Below, in pieces: positions 7,685 through 14,197 of a DNA stretch of 46,756 nt. The notes beneath the pieces are model-generated. The model made no database searches. It saw only the letters and a list, made by a program, of their open reading frames with translations, and was not told the origin of the DNA. Position 1 is the stretch's first letter; each line of letters opens with the position of its first letter. The translations under genes were made by a program, and so were the position numbers. Origin of the DNA: a virus. Location of the stretch: positions 1-46,756 of the IMG/VR virus record IMGVR_UViG_3300045010_000567; one strand, 5' to 3'.

Positions 7685-8198
7685 GGTCGCTGAACTCGAG
7701 CAAATCTTCTTCCTTTAGATCGTCAAAGGACCAGATTCCCTCAAGTGCTTTGTAAAGGGCGCGATCAAGCGGTGTTTGTTCTATTCCGTAGAGCTGACCC
7801 ATGGACATGTGCTTGCGAACGGCCCTATGAACGATTGAATCGCCATCCTGGGCGACGCTGTTATTTACCTTGCCAGACATGACAACGTCGGCGAGTTTTT
7901 TCACGACATAGAACCTGAAGCGTTCAATTTTTTGTTTTTTGGCGTCGTAATGGGAGATCGCCTGGGTCAACAGCTCAGCCCCAGCATCTCCAATTTGGGA
8001 ATACCTGTCCGAATCGGATTGAGCATCAAGGTTTATTTGATTTATCTGTTCATCGAGATTGCGAATCAATGCATTCAGTGCGCGTTGCCAACGGTAACTG
8101 TTTTCCGGCAATTCGAGGTACTTGTTTTGCGCCGTGGTCGTTCTGTTTTTGATGTTGTCGGCCACGAGCCTGGCAAATGTTTCGTCGTTGATGATCAT
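7668..8198 (-). CDS. Hypothetical helical protein
   Basis: The chosen start is ATG at 8198 because AAGGAGG lies close upstream; a start 13 codons further up lacks this support. The protein has 176 residues. It is largely helical, with a charged central region (DEQINQINLDAQSDSDRY), a DAKKQKIERFRFYVVKKLADVV segment and an acidic end (FDDLKEEDLLEFSDHAP). No family recognised. It overlaps the starts or ends of both neighbours (HNH and Cas4-like nuclease), so it is part of the recombination operon. Confidence 0.7.
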   Translation of the reverse strand: MIINDETFARLVADNIKNRTTTAQNKYLELPENSYRWQRALNALIRNLDEQINQINLDAQSDSDRYSQIGDAGAELLTQAISHYDAKKQKIERFRFYVVKKLADVVMSGKVNNSVAQDGDSIVHRAVRKHMSMGQLYGIEQTPLDRALYKALEGIWSFDDLKEEDLLEFSDHAPTL

Positions 8199-9001
8199 GC
8201 TTGCCGCCTCCTTATGTCTTTGACGTAGTGAGTGCAACCATTATATTTGAAAAAACACCAGTCGCATAACTTTGATGGAATTGCTTCCCAATATTCTTCT
8301 TTGAATGCGGCCTGAATTTTTGAATTGACGTTCACGACCGTTTCGATTGTTTCAGCGCACAGTTCTGGAGTCGGTTCCAATTGTCGACGTTCGCCATCTT
8401 TCAAATACAAAAGTTCAACTACGGGGTCAATCAACTGTTTTCCCTGGGAGAGACAAATAAAATACAGTAGAGGTTGAAAATACTTATCTTTCATGAAAGC
8501 AGGGCGAGGCGTCTTTCCGGTCTTGTAGTCGGAGATTGTGTCGCGGCCATCAATCGTCGCCAATCTGTCGATAAAGCCCTTGATCGGAATACCCTCGATT
8601 TCTGCGTTGAGTTCTAGTTCGATTCCTTTGACATTTATCAAGTTTGGATCTTCAAGCTTGAAAACGTTTTCTATGCACCACCAGGCATTCCATCTGAATT
8701 GTTGCAAAGACATACCCCGCAGGTGCGGAGCAACCGTGTGTTTCCAATCACCGGATTCCCAAACATCCGAAGAGATCACTCTGACCGTTGTGATGTCACG
8801 CGGTATGTTGGACTCAATGGCGTAAAAAATCTCCATGACTTCGTGCACAAAATTTCCCAACAGGGTTTCCCGTGTTGGGGGTTCTTTTATTTGATCGACG
8901 CGCGAAAGCTTGTACTTGAGGGGGCACTGCTCAAACGTGGTTATGGATGAAGCAGACAAATACTCCGGAAGCTGGGACAAATTATTCGACAACCTGTCCA
9001 C
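8195..9001 (-). CDS. Cas4/RecB-like PD-(D/E)XK nuclease with four-cysteine cluster
   Basis: The probable start is GTG at 9001 or TTG at 8992 (GGTGGA lies ahead of the latter); the frame is open further upstream but would overlap the previous gene too far. The protein has about 268 residues. Counting from 9001, it has C26 in SITTFEQCPLKYKL, H53 in NFVHEVME, D145 in GFIDRL, D158 and K160 in ISDYKTGK, a QPLLYF helix motif, and C246, C249, C256 in LCDWCFFKYNGC. The acid/lysine set is the RecB-family active site and the four cysteines match the iron-sulfur clamp of Cas4/AddB-type enzymes. Paired with the annealing protein, it would resect DNA ends for recombination. Confidence 0.85.
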   Translation of the reverse strand: MDRLSNNLSQLPEYLSASSITTFEQCPLKYKLSRVDQIKEPPTRETLLGNFVHEVMEIFYAIESNIPRDITTVRVISSDVWESGDWKHTVAPHLRGMSLQQFRWNAWWCIENVFKLEDPNLINVKGIELELNAEIEGIPIKGFIDRLATIDGRDTISDYKTGKTPRPAFMKDKYFQPLLYFICLSQGKQLIDPVVELLYLKDGERRQLEPTPELCAETIETVVNVNSKIQAAFKEEYWEAIPSKLCDWCFFKYNGCTHYVKDIRRRQA

Positions 9002-9653
9002 CGAATTGGATTCGGATTGCCTCGGCGGCCAGGAAGTCGATTTCCTCCTCCGTCGCAGTCGTCGCTGTCGGCGTTGGGGCATTGTCGCTGTACTCGGCCC
9101 ATACTGTCTTGAGTTCTTCTTTTTGCTCCGGCGTCAGCTTTTTGCTGATGACCATGAAAGCGGACCATTTTGCCGAGTTGTCCAGCGGTGGTTGGTTCTG
9201 TTCGGTTGCCACTCGGATTCCATCGGTTGCCGCTTCGATTTCCAGGGCGTCCTCGCTGCGCGCGAGATACAAACCGACGCCAAGGGTTTGCGCAGCTTTC
9301 TTCAGGGCATCTGAAATCGCGCCCTTGAATTCGTCACCCAGGTCAACAATTTGACCCGCCTTGTTTCGCTTTATGCGCTGGCCGCCGATCCCGTCACGTT
9401 CGATGAATTGGATTCCATCGCGAGAGTACCAGCGAATCTGGACGTGGGCAATGACAAAATCGGTGTCGATTGGGTCGCGGTCGCATTTGACGACGTTGAA
9501 GGACCATTGTTCCACGCCGAGCACTTTGTTGAGCCGGTTGATTACTTCGCTGACTGGAATGTAAACAAGCGAAGTTCCGCTCTTGGTGATCGAGCGCTCC
9601 ATCTCTGGAGGGAATGGCTCCGAGAGAAGCTGGTATGTGTTGTTATTCGTCAT
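8982..9653 (-). CDS. Rad52-like single-strand annealing protein
   Basis: The 223-residue protein starts with ATG at 9653 after AAAGGAG. The first 150 residues resemble the Rad52/Rad22 annealing family: a YIPVSEVINRLNKVLGVEQW start, beta strands with IAHVQIRWYS, then DEFKGAISDALKKAAQTLGVGLYL, where the helix of the GAxSxAxKRAA-type motif is seen. The C-terminal 70 residues are linker-like with an acidic end. Such proteins form rings that anneal complementary single strands. Overlap of 11 bases with the preceding gene and about 20 bases with the Cas4-like nuclease points to a coupled exonuclease-annealase pair, as in many phages. Confidence 0.85.
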   Translation of the reverse strand: MTNNNTYQLLSEPFPPEMERSITKSGTSLVYIPVSEVINRLNKVLGVEQWSFNVVKCDRDPIDTDFVIAHVQIRWYSRDGIQFIERDGIGGQRIKRNKAGQIVDLGDEFKGAISDALKKAAQTLGVGLYLARSEDALEIEAATDGIRVATEQNQPPLDNSAKWSAFMVISKKLTPEQKEELKTVWAEYSDNAPTPTATTATEEEIDFLAAEAIRIQFGGQVVE

Positions 9654-10188
9654 CGTTTGATGCTCCTTTTCGGATAACTAGGTGTAATCCACCCTCTGTG
9701 ACTTCACAGTAGAGATCTGCGTTGATTCCCAAGTCGGCCAGTTTCTTTACCCGCCAATAACTCGGTGCGACATAATCGAGAAGGCTGACGGCGATTTCCT
9801 GGTTGCTCATCGTTGTCTCACCGGTATCCATGTCTATGGCCATTTGTTGAAGTTTTTCGGTGACAGATTTGGCGAGAGTCAGGTGATCCCATTTCTTTCT
9901 GGCAGTCGCCTGTCGGCGCTCAACGACAGTCCCATCGACCAATGTGTGTTCCGGCAGTGAGCCCATTCGCGAAATCACATCAGCCGAAACGAGTTCGAAC
10001 AACTCTTTTGTCTCGACTTTTGCCCTATTCAGCATGGCCGCCAGTTCGCACGAATCGTCAATAGAGGAAGATTCTGCCGCCTGAATTAGTTCGACCGCGT
10101 CTTTCGCAGCCGACCGCAGAAGATTCAACGCCTTACCGATTTCTTCAATAATCGATTCGCATTCGGGGGTAAGAGGTGTGTTGCCCAT
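9643..10188 (-). CDS. Conserved-type hypothetical protein upstream of annealing gene
   Basis: The protein has 181 residues from ATG at 10188, with AAGGAAAG before it. The first half is helical and acidic (ESIIEEIGKALNLLRSAAKDAVELI, shown in part). The second half has KKWDHLTLAKSVTEKLQQ followed by LLDYVAPSYWRVKKLADLGI and ends with a small beta unit (LYCEVTEGGLHLVIRKG). I have seen this WDH...PSYWR pattern in phage proteins near recombination genes, but I know no function. Its end overlaps the annealing gene start. Confidence 0.7.
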   Translation of the reverse strand: MGNTPLTPECESIIEEIGKALNLLRSAAKDAVELIQAAESSSIDDSCELAAMLNRAKVETKELFELVSADVISRMGSLPEHTLVDGTVVERRQATARKKWDHLTLAKSVTEKLQQMAIDMDTGETTMSNQEIAVSLLDYVAPSYWRVKKLADLGINADLYCEVTEGGLHLVIRKGASNDDE

Positions 10189-10222
10189 ATCTTTCCTTGT
10201 TATGACAGGTTACCGACTTGTG

Positions 10223-11527
10223 TCAGAGAATGATAGCGGCCTTTCTTCTTTGTGGCAACCCCAACCCCGTAAGGAAGGAAAACGCGCTTACCGCCGAGTC
10301 AACCTGATCATCATGGGCACATGCTTCAGGAAAAGAGCTAAATTCGTCGAGCCAGTCTGTTAGCCATGATGAGCGCACCAACCTTACATTTCCGTTAGCT
10401 ATGGCTGCAGCAAATGGTCTGGCCCTTGTTTCTTTGTCTCCGGTTGACCTAATACCGGCAAAGTCATATCCCGGTAGCACATAGCGCGCATAATTGTCAA
10501 TGAGCGCTTTCCCGGAAGATCCTGGTTCTTGTTCCATTCTTATTGAAACAATGTGACCATCTTCAACCGCTGTTTGATAAATGAGATTTTCCACTTTTTC
10601 ATTTTTCAATCGCGCGCGCTTTACATCCAATACGTAAGAAACACCTTGGTCAAAAAGCATCAAGGTCCCAACGGTCCAGTCGGGATCTGGGTTGCTGTGA
10701 GATGGTTCAGTCGCGGCCAAATCCCAAAACCGCACCGCTCGACTTGATGAATGAACCTGAGGAACTTCACTTGAATCAATGATTACAAAAGACGTTCTGT
10801 CAAAACAGGTTCCCAATGTCGTGGCCCACCAGTCGCCCATTTCGAGACGTCGGCGCTCAATCGGATCCAATGCCGCAAGAGCTTGCCGGTATGAATCAGG
10901 GTCAATGCCGGGGTTGTCTGTCAACTTTGAAGGAACAAATATTCTGTTTTGCTGCTTGCCTTCGACGATGAATCTCTGCCTCACCCAATTGGGTGCGGGG
11001 TTGGAGGCGGCTCTCATTCTTAGGGGTACTTTTGACAACGGGCCGCTGGCGGGTCGGCGCAAACGTGAGAAAAGGTATCGATAATCGGATTCTCTAATTT
11101 CTGTTACTTCATCCATTCCAATAAATTGAAACTCCGAACCCTTATATCGCAAATAATCATTGACATTGTTTAGGTATCCGAAAGAAATTCGCGCCCCAGA
11201 CGGGAACGTGGCAATATACGTGTTGTTATTCCAGTGGACATCATCATGTTGTGCTACCCATAAGCGAAAACGGTCCATTAGGGCGCCCGGAAGCGAAAGG
11301 TCCGCAAAAGTCCTTCTAAAAAGGATCGCAGAATATCCAGGAACATCAACATATTGAAGGGCGGCCATAAGCAGTGCGCTACTTTTGCCTCCGCCTGCCG
11401 CCCCACCAAATAAGCCCTCCAAGGCATAACTACGCAAAAAAACTTTCTGGGTAAGCGACGGTTCTTCTGGGCAAAACAAAGCTTTTTTGGGTTCCAGATA
11501 TTTTAGAACTTCGTTCCAGTTAGTCAT
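10223..11527 (-). CDS. terL: Terminase large subunit
   Basis: The 434-residue protein starts with ATG at 11527; a GTG nine codons upstream is possible. The ATPase part has Walker A GGAAGGGKSS (K48) and Walker B FIGMDEVTE (D139/E140). The nuclease part has the acidic motifs in RFWDLAATE (D269) and DDQVDSAVSA near the C-terminus. It acts with the portal to pump and cut DNA. Length is typical for this family. It is the first gene of the leftward block and lies divergent to the portal gene group, which is unusual because terminase and portal are more often co-directional. No separate small subunit is visible. Confidence 0.95.
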   Translation of the reverse strand: MTNWNEVLKYLEPKKALFCPEEPSLTQKVFLRSYALEGLFGGAAGGGKSSALLMAALQYVDVPGYSAILFRRTFADLSLPGALMDRFRLWVAQHDDVHWNNNTYIATFPSGARISFGYLNNVNDYLRYKGSEFQFIGMDEVTEIRESDYRYLFSRLRRPASGPLSKVPLRMRAASNPAPNWVRQRFIVEGKQQNRIFVPSKLTDNPGIDPDSYRQALAALDPIERRRLEMGDWWATTLGTCFDRTSFVIIDSSEVPQVHSSSRAVRFWDLAATEPSHSNPDPDWTVGTLMLFDQGVSYVLDVKRARLKNEKVENLIYQTAVEDGHIVSIRMEQEPGSSGKALIDNYARYVLPGYDFAGIRSTGDKETRARPFAAAIANGNVRLVRSSWLTDWLDEFSSFPEACAHDDQVDSAVSAFSFLTGLGLPQRRKAAIIL

Positions 11528-11598
11528 AAAATCCCATTCTGGCGAACTGTACACACATAGTAATTTGGCCGATCATCAATGAATGGTAGTCTCGTTTC

Positions 11599-11769
11599 AT
11601 GGAATTTTTCAAAAGGTTGCGTCTTGGGCGGCCGACTGTAGCCAATCTGCTTATTGCTTCATTTATAATTATGACAACGATTGGCGGGTTTCTTTTCGCA
11701 CCACCAGTCGGGTTTATCGTGTGCGGAGTGACAAGCGGGCTGGTCGGCTATCTGCTGGGAATGGACTAA
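11599..11769 (+). CDS. Small two-segment membrane protein before portal gene
   Basis: This 56-residue reading frame (ATG at 11599, TAA at 11767-11769) starts with a basic cap (MEFFKRLRLGRP) and then has two hydrophobic segments, about 13-34 (NLLIASFIIMTTIGGFLFA) and 36-54 (VGFIVCGVTSGLVGYLLG), joined by a Pro-Pro turn. It ends ten bases before the portal ATG. The basic start followed by a helical hairpin suggests an inner-membrane protein with the N-terminus inside. Small membrane proteins at this position occur in other phages as I recall, with no agreed role. The ribosome binding site is weak. Confidence 0.6.
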   Translation: MEFFKRLRLGRPTVANLLIASFIIMTTIGGFLFAPPVGFIVCGVTSGLVGYLLGMD

Positions 11770-11779
11770 CCAATAAATC

Positions 11780-14101
11780 ATGGCCTGGAATTCAATATCC
11801 AACAAACAAAGTCGAAGCGACTCCGTAAAATCGATTATAACACCAGGAGCGCCTGTTGCGTTCAATCCCAACCAGGCCGGCAAGCCATACAGAGACTCTT
11901 GGGATATCGAACGGGCATACCGCGAAGGTTTTCAGCGTGTTGTCTGGGTCAACCGGTGTATCGACGCCATTGCCGGTAATCAATCTCGCCTTCCCGCAAT
12001 TTTGCGAAGGGACAATTCTCCCGACGGTGAGAAGGTGTCTAAGAAAAATCACCCTCTTCTGAAAATCTTAAATTCCAAATCAAATTACGGCGAAAACGCT
12101 TTTGTTTTCAGATACAGACTTTCTTCGCAGTTGTTGATGTCTTCTCGGGGGGCATTCATTGAAATCATTCGTGGCCGTGACGGCGGAGTGATTGGTTTGC
12201 AACTGCTTCCCCCAGGACACACATCACCTATCCCGGATAAGAAAAAATTCATCAGCGGATTCGAAGTTGATTTGCGCAACGGAACAAAGATAATCGTTCC
12301 AGCCAATGACGTTATTTGGATCAGAAAGCCACACCCGCTTGATCCGTATCTTTCATTGACCCCCATGGAATCGGCGGGTATCGCGATCGAAATTGAAAAT
12401 CTTTCGAAGATATACAACAGAAACTTTTTGATCAACGACGGCCGACCGGGCGGTCTTCTTGTCGTCAGGGGCGAAATAGACGATAACGATAAGGACGAAT
12501 TGCGTAATAGATTCCGAGGAAATATCGGCCGAGCTGGGGCAGTATCAGTTGTCTCGTCTGATGAAGGCGTTGATTTCGTAGATACGGGCGCTTCCCCGCG
12601 AGACGCAAATTATGTTCAAATGCGCCAGTTGACCAAGGAAGAAATTCTTGCTGCGTTCGGTGTTCCGGAATCCGTAATCGGAAACGCCGCGGGAAGAACA
12701 TTCTCCAATGCGGCAGAAGAGCATCGCGTTTTCTGGAACGAGACGATGATGCCACACCTCGAATTGATCGGCAGGGGACTGGACGAACTGGATGATGAGT
12801 TCTATATCGATTTTGACGTCGATGACGTTCCAGTTCTCGTTCTCTACAAGCAGGAGCGTGAACGCTATTTGATGCAAGAGTTCCAGGCTGGCCTCATAAC
12901 AGGCAACGAGTATCGCGACGGAACTGGAAGAAAAACTATTGAGTCCGACCTTATGCAAGCACTCCTTGCCAACCCGAACTTGACGCCGATCGGATACACG
13001 GACAAGCCGTTCAATTCCCAGGAACAGGCACAGCAACAGCAAGCCGCAATGGCCGCAGCTCAAGGTGGAATGCCGGGGGCTTCAGGTGGAATGCCGGGGG
13101 CTTCAGGTGGACCGCAGGGTCTCACCCCTCCGGGTCAGCCACCGGGGATTCCCGGATCTCTGGTTGGCGAGGCTGGCCTGGTCGGAGAAGCGCCACCGCC
13201 TGGAGGGCGACCGGAAACGATGACAGAAGCTCTCGCAGCAGAGTCCGCACCCTCGATCCCCGCTGAGCAAGAAACAATGGAAATACCGATGCCGCCAGGA
13301 ATGGCATCTGCATATTCGCATGAAATGCAAACAAAATCTGCAGGATTTCTTGACTTTGTTGGCGACCAGTGGGACATCAAAGCTGACGACAACGTTGGCC
13401 GTTGGACAGAAATTTTGGACAACCAGCTGGAACGATTTTTTGAAAGGCAACAGCGTGTTGTTTTGGAGAAGGCGACTGGAGCAAAAGCCAAAAAACAGTT
13501 AGCTGCCGGCACATTGAAAATCGAACAAATTTTTGACGAAGATGTCTGGAACAAGCAAATGATGGAGGATATTCGTCCCATTTTTTCTGGAATTGCAGTT
13601 GATGCCGGAAATCTTTCGCAAGAACGTTCTGGCATGCCCGTGGAGTTCGACGACGAGGAATTCGTCGAATATCTCGAGGCTCAAACAAAGAGAGTTCAAA
13701 GCGTAAACGCCAACACGCGTAAAGAGATAGAAGCGGCGATTCTGATTAGTTCATCATTGGATGACAAAGAAGACAAGTCCGGGTTGCTCAAAGCAGCTCT
13801 TGCGGCAGTTTTTGTCAACCTTCTGATGAAACGCAAGAGGGTGATCGCTGAGCACGAATCGCAAACAGCTTTCAATGCTGGGACCTATTTTGCCGCCAAA
13901 CAGGTGGGTGCGATAAGTAAAACATGGATTACCAAACGCGATGCCCGCGTGAGGGCCGAGCACGTTGCGCTTCACGGCAAGGCCGTGGGTTTGACCGACT
14001 CGTTTGCCGTAGACGGATTGAAAATCAGATTCCCCGGCGATCCACTTGCGCCACCAAATCTGACAATAAATTGCAGGTGCAAGCTTCGTTTTGTAATCTG
14101 A
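11780..14101 (+). CDS. Portal protein fused to MuF-type C-terminal domain
   Basis: The protein has 773 residues from ATG at 11780. Residues about 25-410 are a phage portal domain: YREGFQRVVWVNRCIDAIAG, MESAGIAIEIENLSKIYNRNF and KEEILAAFGVPESVIGN are characteristic. A Gln/Ala/Gly/Pro-rich linker (about 410-520) follows and contains a tandem GGMPGAS repeat. A helical region comes next, and the last 85 residues are MuF-like: SKTWITKRDARVRAEH, a DSF...G...FPGDP strand set and TINCRCKLRFVI. Portal proteins form the dodecameric DNA entry ring; MuF proteins are minor head proteins injected or bound at the portal in other phages. Fusion puts one MuF domain on each portal subunit. No clear ribosome binding site is visible. 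Confidence 0.9.
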   Translation: MAWNSISNKQSRSDSVKSIITPGAPVAFNPNQAGKPYRDSWDIERAYREGFQRVVWVNRCIDAIAGNQSRLPAILRRDNSPDGEKVSKKNHPLLKILNSKSNYGENAFVFRYRLSSQLLMSSRGAFIEIIRGRDGGVIGLQLLPPGHTSPIPDKKKFISGFEVDLRNGTKIIVPANDVIWIRKPHPLDPYLSLTPMESAGIAIEIENLSKIYNRNFLINDGRPGGLLVVRGEIDDNDKDELRNRFRGNIGRAGAVSVVSSDEGVDFVDTGASPRDANYVQMRQLTKEEILAAFGVPESVIGNAAGRTFSNAAEEHRVFWNETMMPHLELIGRGLDELDDEFYIDFDVDDVPVLVLYKQERERYLMQEFQAGLITGNEYRDGTGRKTIESDLMQALLANPNLTPIGYTDKPFNSQEQAQQQQAAMAAAQGGMPGASGGMPGASGGPQGLTPPGQPPGIPGSLVGEAGLVGEAPPPGGRPETMTEALAAESAPSIPAEQETMEIPMPPGMASAYSHEMQTKSAGFLDFVGDQWDIKADDNVGRWTEILDNQLERFFERQQRVVLEKATGAKAKKQLAAGTLKIEQIFDEDVWNKQMMEDIRPIFSGIAVDAGNLSQERSGMPVEFDDEEFVEYLEAQTKRVQSVNANTRKEIEAAILISSSLDDKEDKSGLLKAALAAVFVNLLMKRKRVIAEHESQTAFNAGTYFAAKQVGAISKTWITKRDARVRAEHVALHGKAVGLTDSFAVDGLKIRFPGDPLAPPNLTINCRCKLRFVI
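13064..13105 (+). repeat. Tandem 21-bp repeat in portal linker
   Basis: Two exact copies of a 21-base unit (13064-13084 and 13085-13105) encode GGMPGAS twice, followed by a partial third copy. It lies in the disordered linker between portal and MuF parts. Confidence 0.9.
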
Positions 14102-14153
14102 TTTACGTAAATTCGAGATTTACTTAAATGTTCCGCCACAACGGGTTTACTTA
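14101..14153. promoter_or_regulatory. Palindromic TTTAC(G/T)TA repeats before prohead protease
   Basis: ATTTACGTAAAT at 14101-14112 is a perfect 12-base palindrome, ATTTACTTAAAT at 14118-14129 is a near copy, and TTTACTTA recurs at 14146-14153. The first two are 17 bases apart. They fill most of the 96-base gap between the portal and protease genes. They could bind a regulator or be part of a promoter (TATTAT near 14157 is -10 like). No function is proven. Confidence 0.4.
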
Positions 14154-14197
14154 TTTTATTATTGTTGGGAACTCTCTCGACATAGTGGAGCAAATCT

